Counted from the first letter of the stretch, positions 1 to 6,466 are shown. The stretch is 23,164 nt of DNA from Anaerolineaceae bacterium UBA6105 (GCA_002423495.1 DIWN01000024.1:24534-47697), one strand, 5' to 3'. Program-made: numbers and translations. Notes: generated by a model not told the origin, from the letters alone.

Positions 1-1445
1 CCCGGTTCAAGGAATGCTGCCTGCTTTCCATGGCTTTCGGTTAGCAAGCGCAGCGAAGTCTGATAGTGCTGCTCTGCCAAAATGCCCGTGGGTGCCATCA
101 AAGCTGCCTGCGCGCCGTGAGAAATGACCATTGCCATTCCCACCAGAGCCACGATTGTCTTGCCAGAGCCAACATCTCCCTGAAGCAGCCGGTTCATCGG
201 ATGCGGGCTTGAGACATCCTTCCGGATTTCATTGATTGTGCGCAATTGGGCGCCGGTAAGTTCATACGGGAGTGAGTCAATCCGAGCCTGCAACCACTCA
301 TCCGCAACCGGATAGGATTTGCCGCTCAATTCGAGCCACTGCCGTTTTTGCTGGATGATTCCAAGCTGCTGGAGGAAAAGTTCATCGAACGCAAGGCGCC
401 TTTGCGCGGCTGCCAGGTTTGGCATGTCGTCCGGGAAGTGCACCTCGTTCAGGGCTTGCTGCAGTCCAATTACCCTGGCACGCTGACGGATATGATCGGT
501 CAGAGTTTCTTCCATCCGGGGAACCCAGTACTTCAGCGTTGAAAAAATCGTCCTTCGCAGCCACTTCTGGGTAACTTTGGCTGTCAGTGGATAAACCGGT
601 ACAATCCGGTTGGTGTTCAGCTGCTGCTTGTCAAGGGGTTCATACTCCGGGTGCCACATGACCGGACGCCCAAGGTAAATATCAATCTTTCCGGAGATGG
701 AGATCATCATATCCTGGCGCAAACTGCGAAGCAGCCACTCCTGGTTGAACCAGAGCAACCTCATGCTGCCCGTGGCGTCTGAAACAATTGCTTCGATCAG
801 GGTGCGGCCTTTTCGGGTTGGGATCCTGACAACATTGCTCACACTGGCAACAATGGTTGCCTCTTCGCCAACACGCAGTTGGCTGATGGTTTTCAACTTT
901 GAGTAATCATCGTAACGGCGCGGGAAATGGTAGAGCAAGTCGCGTATGCTGAAAATTTCAAGCTTGGCAAGGTTCTTTACCTGGTTATCGCCCACACCGC
1001 GAATCACGCTTACGGACGCATCCAGACCCATCTGTGGCTGAGTGGGTCTTGCTGGTGGCTCTGATTTTTTAGAGCTTTTTGCCTGTGTGGGTTGGGGCGC
1101 TTTTTTTGCTGCGGGTGCGGCTGTAGGTTTTGGGGCTGTCTGAGCAACAGGATTCGTGCCTGGCTCAGTACCGGGGGCTGGGGGGAAATTGCCAATCTCT
1201 GTCAATCCCAGCCAGGAGGTCAATTCGATCAGATCTTTCCTGCGATCCTCGGGTGATCTGCTTTCGTACTTCTTCAAAAGTTGAGTAACCTTTGCAATCA
1301 GGGCTTCTGACAATCCAGACTCACGCGCGTCGGCAGGCCAGTTATTTGCAAGCGCGCCAAATCCACCTACCACAGCCGTATTTTGATAGCCTTTGCTGCG
1401 TTCCAGCTTGATGAAATTTGCGTACTTTTCTGTAACTTTAGCCAT
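1..1445 (-). CDS. recG: ATP-dependent DNA helicase RecG (partial, C-terminal part beyond left edge)
   Basis: RecG is a superfamily 2 translocase that remodels stalled replication forks and Holliday junctions. The open frame runs from ATG at 1445 to the window edge, giving 481 residues without a stop. Residues about 145-180 start the wedge/OB region (IRGVGDNQVKNLAKL, then YHFPRRYDD); the helicase part begins at about 390 with a Q-like motif LTGAQ (396-400), Walker A GDVGSGKT (423-430) and motif Ia APTGILAEQH (451-460). In most RecG proteins motif Ia reads APTE, so G454 is unusual. Residues 1-80 are a charged, mostly helical extension and 85-140 a Pro/Ala/Lys-rich linker, which the short enterobacterial RecG lacks. 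An AAAGG ribosome site lies about 8 nt upstream of the ATG. The DEAD-box and the rest of the helicase domains lie outside the window. Identity is secure; the exact start is likely. Confidence 0.93.
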   Translation of the reverse strand, partial: MAKVTEKYANFIKLERSKGYQNTAVVGGFGALANNWPADARESGLSEALIAKVTQLLKKYESRSPEDRRKDLIELTSWLGLTEIGNFPPAPGTEPGTNPVAQTAPKPTAAPAAKKAPQPTQAKSSKKSEPPARPTQPQMGLDASVSVIRGVGDNQVKNLAKLEIFSIRDLLYHFPRRYDDYSKLKTISQLRVGEEATIVASVSNVVRIPTRKGRTLIEAIVSDATGSMRLLWFNQEWLLRSLRQDMMISISGKIDIYLGRPVMWHPEYEPLDKQQLNTNRIVPVYPLTAKVTQKWLRRTIFSTLKYWVPRMEETLTDHIRQRARVIGLQQALNEVHFPDDMPNLAAAQRRLAFDELFLQQLGIIQQKRQWLELSGKSYPVADEWLQARIDSLPYELTGAQLRTINEIRKDVSSPHPMNRLLQGDVGSGKTIVALVGMAMVISHGAQAALMAPTGILAEQHYQTSLRLLTESHGKQAAFLEP

Positions 1446-1469
1446 AACAGGAGCCTTTTCCCGTGCCTA

Positions 1470-1475
1470 ATCATA
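1470..1475 (-). promoter_or_regulatory. Possible -10 box of recG
   Basis: On the minus strand TATGAT lies 24 nt before the recG start codon, with a predicted start of transcription near 1463, just ahead of the AAAGG ribosome site. I see no good -35 box at 16-18 nt spacing, so this is a weak call. Confidence 0.25.
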
Positions 1476-1504
1476 ATCGATTTATGGTGGATTTCCTATT
1501 GAGC

Positions 1505-1569
1505 ATGTGGGGTCGACTGCCGTGCGAAGCCTCCCCTTGTGGGATGCGTCGACCAAATTACGGCGAGGA
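1505..1569. repeat. Hairpin repeat, left copy (GGTCGAC type)
   Basis: GGTCGAC (1511-1517) and GTCGACC (1548-1554) form a 7 bp inverted repeat around a 30 nt loop. The flank CAAATTACGGCGAGGA follows. The two conserved blocks (1505-1517 and 1546-1569) match the right copy at 1948-1960 and 1965-1988 in 31 of 37 positions in the same orientation; the loop is missing in the right copy. It resembles a REP-like dispersed palindrome. Confidence 0.65.
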
Positions 1570-1593
1570 AAAGGCAGGCTGTATGGAGCCAAG

Positions 1594-1630
1594 AGATAGG
1601 TAACAGAGCGTGACAAGACATAGGTAACAC
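1594..1630. repeat. Left terminal inverted repeat of a degenerate insertion element
   Basis: The 37 bp block contains ATAGGTAACA twice (1596-1605 and 1620-1629, 24 bp apart). Its reverse complement aligns without gaps to 1865-1901 with 28 of 37 identical positions. Ends with repeated TGTNACCTATGT sub-motifs are typical of insertion sequences with multiple end repeats; the family (perhaps IS21- or IS481-like) is a guess. Confidence 0.55.
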
Positions 1631-1637
1631 ATTTAGC

Positions 1638-1768
1638 CGTAGGTCAGGTTGCGCAGCCTGCCCCGTGCTTTTTTGGCGGGGTTCAACCTGACATCAGAAG
1701 CCTAGATTTTTGAGCCATTATTTGCCAACATTTGTGACGTCAGGTTCAACAAAAGAACCTGACCTACG
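1638..1768. repeat. Small palindromic (MITE/REP-like) element with 13 bp perfect ends
   Basis: CGTAGGTCAGGTT (1638-1650) is exactly mirrored by AACCTGACCTACG (1756-1768). Inside are further hairpins: CAGG/CCTG around TGCGCA (1645-1660), CCCCG/CGGGG (1661-1665 with 1677-1681), and a 9 bp perfect stem GTCAGGTTC / GAACCTGAC (1739-1747 with 1755-1763, 7 nt loop). GTTCAACCTGAC (1681-1692) also mirrors 1739-1750 with one mismatch. No clear target-site duplication is visible. It sits inside the 37 bp inverted ends, so it may be a nested insertion. Confidence 0.7.
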
Positions 1769-1864
1769 CGTTATCGTAATTTCGAAATCGATCAATACAA
1801 CCGTGTCATTTGAGAAGAAATTATAAGAAGACCAAAAAGGATCAACTTGAGCTTATAATCAAAA

Positions 1865-1901
1865 GTGTAACCCATGTCCTGTCACATATTGTCACCTATG
1901 T
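1865..1901. repeat. Right terminal inverted repeat of a degenerate insertion element
   Basis: Partner of 1594-1630: it reads GTGTAACCCATGTCC followed by TGTCAC and TGTCACCTATGT, keeping the same spacing of sub-motifs as the left end. The 234 bp between the two ends hold no transposase frame, so this is a remnant or a non-autonomous (MITE-like) derivative. Confidence 0.55.
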
Positions 1902-1947
1902 GGTGTCATACACAGGCTTTTCCCTACAAGAACTTAACAAGGTAACT

Positions 1948-1988
1948 ATGTTGGGTCGACGCCCGCGTCAACCAAATAATAACGAGGA
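1948..1988. repeat. Hairpin repeat, right copy (GGTCGAC type)
   Basis: GGTCGACGC (1954-1962) and GCGTCAACC (1965-1973) form a compact 9 bp stem with one mismatch (G-T in RNA) and a 2 nt loop, followed by AAATAATAACGAGGA. It is a direct-oriented, shortened version of the repeat at 1505-1569, about 440 bp away. Confidence 0.65.
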
Positions 1989-2130
1989 GGGGACAATTAA
2001 GTTATCCATGAAGCGAATGGGAAGATTTGCAAGATAGAATTTACCACCTATCCTACGCGCAACTTGCTATGTTTTTAAAATGATATACCCCACTTCTTTT
2101 CTCAGGTGGCAACACAAAGTTTCCAGACAT

Positions 2131-2155
2131 AAAAAAAACGGCCTTGCGACCGTTT
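2131..2155 (-). terminator. Rho-independent terminator of the asp23-fakA operon
   Basis: On the minus strand AAACGGTC and GGCCGTTT pair as an 8 bp stem (2136-2155) with a GCAA tetraloop, followed by an unbroken run of T (A at 2131-2138 on the plus strand). It starts 18 nt after the fakA stop codon. Confidence 0.9.
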
Positions 2156-2173
2156 CTCAATTATCTGTGTTTA

Positions 2174-3856
2174 TTACTCAAACGCAATGATCAATTGGTA
2201 ATGCGGCTGACCGCCTTCGTGGATTTCGATCTCTTTGTCCGGAAATTCCTCGCGAACCTGATCGCCTAGAAGGTTGACCTGCTGTTGCGTTATCCCTTCC
2301 CCATAGAAGAAAGTGATCCGTTCAATATCCTCGAGGTCGGCTTTTTTGAACAGTTCCTCAAGCGCTCCTTCAATCGTCGTCGCAGATGAAACCAATTTGC
2401 CGTCGTACAGAGCAATGACCTGTCCTTTTTCCACCTGCACGCCTTCGATCTCCACCGAGCGCGTGGAAATGGTAATTTCCCCGGTATGCACCTCGGTAAT
2501 CGCCTCGAGCATCGATTCTTCATTTTCCTCAAGGCTGGCATCAGGCATCAATCTCAGCATGGCTGCGAAGCCCTGGGGGGCATTGCGGGTTGGTATGATG
2601 GCAATTTTCTTGACGCTCACCTTGGCAGCATTCTGGGCAGCCAGGATGATATTTTTGTTGTTCGGCAGGATGACAATCTTGTCAGTTGGCAAATTCTCAA
2701 AGGCTCCAACCAGATCTTTGACGCTGGGATTCATCGTCTGCCCGCCCTGCACTATTGCTGCCACACCAAGGCTGGCAAAGATGCGCGAAAGTCCCTCTCC
2801 CGGAGAAACCGCCACAACCGCCACCTCACCAGGTTCAACTGGTGCCAGGGTCAATTTGGCGTCTTCTTTGCCGCGAGCATTCATCTGATCCTGGAGGTTT
2901 TCCATCATAATTTTCTTGACCACACCAAGGCTTTCGGTGTAGGCAATTGGCTCATACCTTTTTTCCAGGGCGGTGTGAATGTGCATACGGTATATGCCTT
3001 CGCCCTCACCCACCTGGATACTCGTGCCGATATCACTCAGCCCGTCATAGTAGTGTTCCAATACAAAATCGCCATTTGGAGCGAAGTCGATCACGACCTC
3101 ATAATCCTGCCCCTCTTCCACGGTTTCCATGGCATTGCTCAGGTCCAGATCCGCCAAAGGCCGCAAAACCGCGCCGGATGCGTCCAGTGAGAGCCCCTGC
3201 AGCATACGCAGCATACCCTCGAAGATGTAGAACAAACCCATACCGCCCGAGTCCACTACGCCAGCTTGTTTAAGGATCGGCAGCAGCTCCGGGGTGTTTT
3301 TCACACTCACATCACCGGCTTCCACAATCGTCAGCAGCATCTGGCTGAGGCTGCAATCTTCCTTGAGTGCTTCCTCTGCGGCAGTGGTCATATCTTTAAC
3401 GACGGTCAAAATGGTACCTTCCACAGGGCGAACCACACCCTTATAAGCGGTGTTACGCGCTTCCTGCATGGCACGCATCAGCAAACCGGTATCCATCGTT
3501 TCATAATGATCAAGCGCGCGTGAGAACCCGCGCCAGATCTGCGAGAGGATAACACCGCTGTTGCCCCTGGCACCCATCAGGGCGCCTTGAGCAAAATTAC
3601 GACCGATTTCGCCGACATTCGTCGAGCGGTTTTGATCGGCTTCAGCAAATGCTGCTTGCATGGTGAGCACCATGTTGGTACCGGTATCGCCATCTGGCAC
3701 CGGAAAGACATTCAGCGAGTTGACATATTGCTGGTTGGTCGTTAACCAGATCAACCCAGCTTCAAAGAGTAACATCAACCCATCGCCGTTCAGGGGAGAC
3801 TGCAACAGCCGGTGGCGTTCAGCTTCATCAGGCAGGGTTCGAGACATTTCGTTCAT
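2174..3856 (-). CDS. fakA: DAK2-domain kinase, fatty acid kinase subunit FakA / YloV family
   Basis: 560 residues, close to the usual 550 for FakA. FakA binds ATP and phosphorylates fatty acids presented by a FakB (DegV-type) partner, feeding exogenous fatty acids into phospholipid synthesis in the cytoplasm. The N-terminal DhaL-like domain (about 25-215) shows NVFPVPDGDTGTN (49-61; the aspartates bind Mg-ATP), GARGNSGVILSQ (95-106) and VDSGGMGL (201-208). The middle part has RMHIHT, like the HxHT motif of the family; the C-terminal third is the conserved FakA C domain. ATG 3856 has an AGGTG ribosome site about 5 nt upstream; a second ATG lies three codons in. It follows asp23 by 20 nt and ends at a strong terminator, so the two form an operon. 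No fakB is in the window, so the substrate is inferred from the family. Confidence 0.9.
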   Translation of the reverse strand: MNEMSRTLPDEAERHRLLQSPLNGDGLMLLFEAGLIWLTTNQQYVNSLNVFPVPDGDTGTNMVLTMQAAFAEADQNRSTNVGEIGRNFAQGALMGARGNSGVILSQIWRGFSRALDHYETMDTGLLMRAMQEARNTAYKGVVRPVEGTILTVVKDMTTAAEEALKEDCSLSQMLLTIVEAGDVSVKNTPELLPILKQAGVVDSGGMGLFYIFEGMLRMLQGLSLDASGAVLRPLADLDLSNAMETVEEGQDYEVVIDFAPNGDFVLEHYYDGLSDIGTSIQVGEGEGIYRMHIHTALEKRYEPIAYTESLGVVKKIMMENLQDQMNARGKEDAKLTLAPVEPGEVAVVAVSPGEGLSRIFASLGVAAIVQGGQTMNPSVKDLVGAFENLPTDKIVILPNNKNIILAAQNAAKVSVKKIAIIPTRNAPQGFAAMLRLMPDASLEENEESMLEAITEVHTGEITISTRSVEIEGVQVEKGQVIALYDGKLVSSATTIEGALEELFKKADLEDIERITFFYGEGITQQQVNLLGDQVREEFPDKEIEIHEGGQPHYQLIIAFE

Positions 3857-3876
3857 TTAGCACCTATCAACATTTA

Positions 3877-4233
3877 TTAATCCGGGTTACTTATTCTCAA
3901 GCCCCTGACATGAACATCCACCCGCTTGACCGGGATTCCCATGGTTTTTTCGACACTATACTTGACGCTTTCGGCGACCGAATCCGCCACCGATTTGATG
4001 CGAAGACCATATTCGATGATCAGATTGAGCTCAAGCGTGACGCCGTCATCCTCTGAATTGACCAGGATCCCCACGTCAGCTTCTTTCTTGAAAAAGCGCG
4101 AGACGGTTTCGGCAGGACTGGCAGGCGCCAGGCTGATTACGCCATAAGATTGCAAGGCAGCATTGCGGGCAACCGTCTTGATCGCCTGAGGGAGGATGAA
4201 GATGCTGCCCTGTTGATTACTTTGAGTTGTCAT
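3877..4233 (-). CDS. Asp23/Gls24 family envelope stress protein (YloU-like)
   Basis: 118 residues. Asp23/YloU proteins are small proteins linked to the cell envelope and to stress responses in Gram-positive bacteria; their biochemical role is not settled. The core from about residue 9 (SIFILPQAIKTVARNAAL) through GVISLAP and a beta-rich part with VTLELNLIIEYGLRI (65-79) to the helix SVADSVAESVKYSVEKTMG and the closing VKRVDVHVRGL is the family pattern. I chose ATG 4233 because AAAGAGG lies 5-6 nt upstream; a longer frame from 4317 would run through the promoter region and has no ribosome site. The gene is the first of an operon with fakA, as yloU-yloV in Bacillus. Confidence 0.88.
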   Translation of the reverse strand: MTTQSNQQGSIFILPQAIKTVARNAALQSYGVISLAPASPAETVSRFFKKEADVGILVNSEDDGVTLELNLIIEYGLRIKSVADSVAESVKYSVEKTMGIPVKRVDVHVRGLRISNPD

Positions 4234-4285
4234 AGAAATCCTCTTTCTCCGCAAAATATGCTTGATTCTTTTCTCGTTATCTGTT

Positions 4286-4316
4286 ATTATAATTTCTTGC
4301 GTGTGAGTAATGTACA
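4286..4316 (-). promoter_or_regulatory. Promoter of asp23-fakA
   Basis: Minus-strand -10 box TATAAT (4291-4286). The only -35-like hexamer is the palindrome TGTACA (4316-4311) at 19 nt spacing, which the divergent rpmB promoter uses at 17 nt. Predicted transcription start near 4279 gives a leader of about 46 nt with a good ribosome site. Confidence 0.55.
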
Positions 4317-4339
4317 CACATGCAGCCTGAAATTATAAT
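4311..4339 (+). promoter_or_regulatory. Promoter of rpmB
   Basis: TGTACA (4311-4316), 17 nt, then TATAAT (4334-4339). Transcription would begin near 4346, leaving a very short leader (about 11 nt) in front of the rpmB ATG; the AAGAGG at 4344-4349 would then lie at or partly before the start of the RNA. Confidence 0.6.
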
Positions 4340-4356
4340 GCATAAGAGGTAACAAG

Positions 4357-4542
4357 ATGGCAAAGTGCAGTCAATGTGGTAAAACCACAACTTTTGGTCA
4401 CAATCGCAGTCACTCGCTGGTGGCAACCCGGCGTAAATTCCTGCCCAATCTTCAGCGCGTTACTGTGATGGAGAATGGCAGAAAAGTTCGTAAGGTTCTT
4501 TGCGCGCGCTGCATCAAAACTTTGACCAAAAATTACAACTAG
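4357..4542 (+). CDS. rpmB: 50S ribosomal protein L28
   Basis: 61 residues, the normal length for bL28. It is a small zinc-ribbon protein of the large ribosomal subunit. CxxC pairs at residues 4-7 (CSQC) and 49-52 (CARC) make this the zinc-binding form; the family core SHSLVATRRKFLPNLQ is intact. AAGAGG lies 7 nt upstream of the ATG. The gene is monocistronic, on the opposite strand from both neighbours, and followed at once by a terminator. This orientation relative to asp23 and fakA is the same as in Bacillus. Confidence 0.96.
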   Translation: MAKCSQCGKTTTFGHNRSHSLVATRRKFLPNLQRVTVMENGRKVRKVLCARCIKTLTKNYN

Positions 4543-4564
4543 TTTGTTAACCCACAAACGATCG

Positions 4565-4588
4565 AAAAGTCGCGTTTGCGACTTTTTT
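4565..4588 (+). terminator. Terminator between convergent rpmB and rpe
   Basis: AAAAGTCGC (4565-4573) and GCGACTTTT (4578-4586) form a 9 bp stem with a GTTT loop and a run of six T on the plus strand (4583-4588). On the minus strand the T run is only four long, so it may work both ways but better for rpmB. Confidence 0.85.
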
Positions 4589-4592
4589 GATT

Positions 4593-5252
4593 TTAAGTGA
4601 GTCCTTCTCGCAAGGCGCGTATCCCACCGGCAATGCCATCAGGATGTTTGAAAACTGCGGTCCCAGCCACGAAGTTTCGCGCGCCAGCTTCATAATTAGC
4701 ACGGATCGTAGCAGCAGTAATGCCGCCGTCCACCTGTACAATCGCCTTTGAACCGTGCGCGTCGAGAATTGCGCGGGTTTGTCGAATTTTGTCGATCGCC
4801 TGCGGAATAAACGTCTGGCCGCCAAATCCAGGATTGACCGACATGATCAGCACCAACTCCACCATATCCGCCATAAGCTCCAGCGGATCCACAGGCGTAC
4901 CTGGGTTGAAGGTCAACCCGGGTTTTACGCCCAGTTCCCGGATGGTCTGCAGGGTGCGGTGGATGTGCGGACAGGTTTCGTAATGCACCGTCAGGTAATC
5001 CGCGCCGGCATTGGCAAAGATTTTCAAATGTTTTTCAGGCTCCACGATCATCAGATGCACATCCAAAGGCAGGGAAGTCACCCTCTTGCAAGCTGCAACG
5101 ATATCAGGTCCAAAGGTAATGTTAGGGACAAACCTGCCATCCATGACATCGATGTGAATGGCTTCCGCCCCAGCCACTTCGCAGGCTTGCAGATCCGAAC
5201 CAAGTTGAGTGAGATCAGCAGAAAGGATTGAAGGGGAAATCAAAGCAGCCAT
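4593..5252 (-). CDS. rpe: Ribulose-phosphate 3-epimerase
   Basis: 219 residues, the usual length. Rpe interconverts ribulose 5-phosphate and xylulose 5-phosphate in the pentose phosphate pathway; it is a cytosolic TIM barrel. Seen motifs: LISPSILSADL near the N-terminus, HIDVMDGRFVPNITFG (metal-binding His and Asp), DVHLMIVEPE, the H in VHYETC, MSVNPGFGGQTF, VDGGI and the closing FVAGTAVF phosphate-binding part. ATG 5252 is chosen because GAGAGG lies 4 nt upstream; an ATG at 5264 that overlaps the kinase stop has no such site. It follows the kinase by 11 nt and ends 5 nt before the terminator stem. Confidence 0.95.
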   Translation of the reverse strand: MAALISPSILSADLTQLGSDLQACEVAGAEAIHIDVMDGRFVPNITFGPDIVAACKRVTSLPLDVHLMIVEPEKHLKIFANAGADYLTVHYETCPHIHRTLQTIRELGVKPGLTFNPGTPVDPLELMADMVELVLIMSVNPGFGGQTFIPQAIDKIRQTRAILDAHGSKAIVQVDGGITAATIRANYEAGARNFVAGTAVFKHPDGIAGGIRALREGLT

Positions 5253-5263
5253 GGAACCTCTCA

Positions 5264-6430
5264 TCAGGGTTTGAGTAACAAGTAGACGTAAAACCAAAAA
5301 GGAATTAAGCCCAATAATAACATCGCCGCCAATAAGCCGAGCGACCAGGTCTTCCAATCAATCGGCGCTCTAAACCGTTCCTCTCGCAAGATTTCCGAAT
5401 TTTCCACTGTGGATTGGATTGCTCGCGAAAAAATGGCACGATTTGTGGGAGTTTTTTCTTCCGCGGGTGGCGTGAATTCCTTGACTGTAGTCGGCGCGGG
5501 TGTGGGGGTATGAGCAGGAGGATCAGCGACAGGCACCGGGTTTGGCCGCACCTGTTCCAACTTGGGAAGTTGCTGTAGATTGTCGTTTGGAAATGAAACC
5601 GACCGTTCTGTTTCATAAAAACCCATCAGCAGTCTTCCGAGATGATCAGCTGTACGGTAGCGGGCGGAAGGCTCCTTGGAGAGCACCTTGAGAATGATCT
5701 CCTCCAGTTTGGCAGGGATGCTGGTGTTGTAATAACGAGGCGCAACAGGCTGATCTTCCCTGTGCATACGCGCAAGCTCGGCAGAATCCGAAGCGATGAA
5801 CGGCAGTCTGCCAGCCAGCATTTCGTAGAGGATCACACCCAGGGAGTAAACATCCGAAGCCGGAGAGGGCGGCATGCCGCTGGCTTGCTCCGGCGAGAAA
5901 TAGTGCGGCGATCCCCAGACGACTTCGCTGCGTTCATCGGGCGAGATAGTCGACAAAGCCCGCGCGATTCCGAAATCCGTTACTTTCAGGCGACTTTCCG
6001 GTGTGACCAGCATGTTGTGGGGCTTGATGTCGCAGTGCACCAATCCAGCGCGGTGGGCATACCCCACCCCACCACAAGCCTGGATCATCAACTCCAGTGC
6101 TTCGGTGATGCTGAAGCGCTCCTTTTGCTTGATGAGTGTTTTCAGGTCAGTGCCCGGCATGTACTCCATCACGATAAACAGGTGTTTTTGATCGAGACCG
6201 AAGTCATGCACGGTGACAATGTTGGGATGAGAAAGGTTTGCGGCTGCCTTGGCTTCCTGGCGGAAGCGTTCGCGAAAGGCAACATCCTGCGAGAAATCTT
6301 CGCGCAGGGCTTTAACCGCCACATAACGCTCGAGCATCAGGTCTTTGGCTTTGTAAACAATAGCCATCCCGCCTGTGCCCAACGTTTGTTCAAGTTGGTA
6401 GCGATCATTAAGTATGCCGAGAGTGCCCAT
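5264..6430 (-). CDS. Hanks-type serine/threonine protein kinase, membrane-anchored, without PASTA domains
   Basis: 388 residues. Kinase domain about 11-272: glycine loop GTGGMAIV (18-25), ATP lysine K40, helix C E59, catalytic loop HCDIKPHN (132-139), DFG (152-154), SPEQ (179-182) and R258. The catalytic loop has Cys where most kinases have Arg (HRD), so this is a non-RD kinase. A Pro/Thr-rich linker (290-330) leads to a single membrane segment (about 362-384) near the C-terminus with only a few residues outside. PrkC/PknB-type kinases normally carry extracellular PASTA repeats; here there are none, so muropeptide sensing by that route is not possible. It heads an operon with rpe, as prkC stands upstream of rpe in Bacillus (there with rsgA between). 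The -10 box is so close to the ATG that the mRNA is probably leaderless. Targets are unknown. Confidence 0.92.
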   Translation of the reverse strand: MGTLGILNDRYQLEQTLGTGGMAIVYKAKDLMLERYVAVKALREDFSQDVAFRERFRQEAKAAANLSHPNIVTVHDFGLDQKHLFIVMEYMPGTDLKTLIKQKERFSITEALELMIQACGGVGYAHRAGLVHCDIKPHNMLVTPESRLKVTDFGIARALSTISPDERSEVVWGSPHYFSPEQASGMPPSPASDVYSLGVILYEMLAGRLPFIASDSAELARMHREDQPVAPRYYNTSIPAKLEEIILKVLSKEPSARYRTADHLGRLLMGFYETERSVSFPNDNLQQLPKLEQVRPNPVPVADPPAHTPTPAPTTVKEFTPPAEEKTPTNRAIFSRAIQSTVENSEILREERFRAPIDWKTWSLGLLAAMLLLGLIPFWFYVYLLLKP

Positions 6431-6438
6431 ACCTTGCC

Positions 6439-6466
6439 ATTATAATGCAAATCGAAAGGCCGTCAG
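6439..6466 (-). promoter_or_regulatory. Promoter of the kinase-rpe operon
   Basis: On the minus strand CTGACG (6466-6461), 16 nt, TATAAT (6444-6439). Transcription would begin at about 6432, two or three bases ahead of the kinase ATG at 6430, so the message would be leaderless or nearly so. AAGG directly before the ATG is too close to act as a ribosome site. Confidence 0.6.

Larger units (their letters stand above)
1446..2173. other. Long non-coding region between fakA and recG, rich in repeats
   Basis: This 728 bp stretch has no convincing gene on either strand. It contains, from outside inwards, a pair of direct repeats built on GGTCGAC hairpins, a pair of 37 bp inverted ends, and a ~131 bp palindromic element; these are listed separately. 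The right end carries the fakA terminator and the left end the recG leader. Base composition between the repeats is more AT-rich than in the neighbouring genes. I read it as a site of repeated small-element insertion, with no surviving transposase. Confidence 0.7.

Noticed and set aside
1739..1763. 9 bp perfect hairpin as a terminator
   Set aside because: No T run follows on either strand; it belongs to the palindromic element.
1810..2037. 75-codon frame starting with TTG in the fakA-recG spacer
   Set aside because: It runs across the 37 bp inverted end and the right hairpin repeat, has no ribosome site and no recognisable protein pattern; it is an accidental frame in repeat DNA.
2313..3190. 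Two long plus-strand frames (191 and 234 codons) inside fakA
   Set aside because: Both lie antisense to a fully conserved fakA frame and have low-complexity shadow-like composition.
3877..4317. Longer asp23 product starting at 4317
   Set aside because: The extra 28 residues would be read from the promoter region; ATG 4233 has a good ribosome site and gives the normal family length.
5642..6445. 267-codon plus-strand frame opposite the kinase
   Set aside because: The minus-strand frame has every kinase motif; the plus-strand frame is its antisense shadow.
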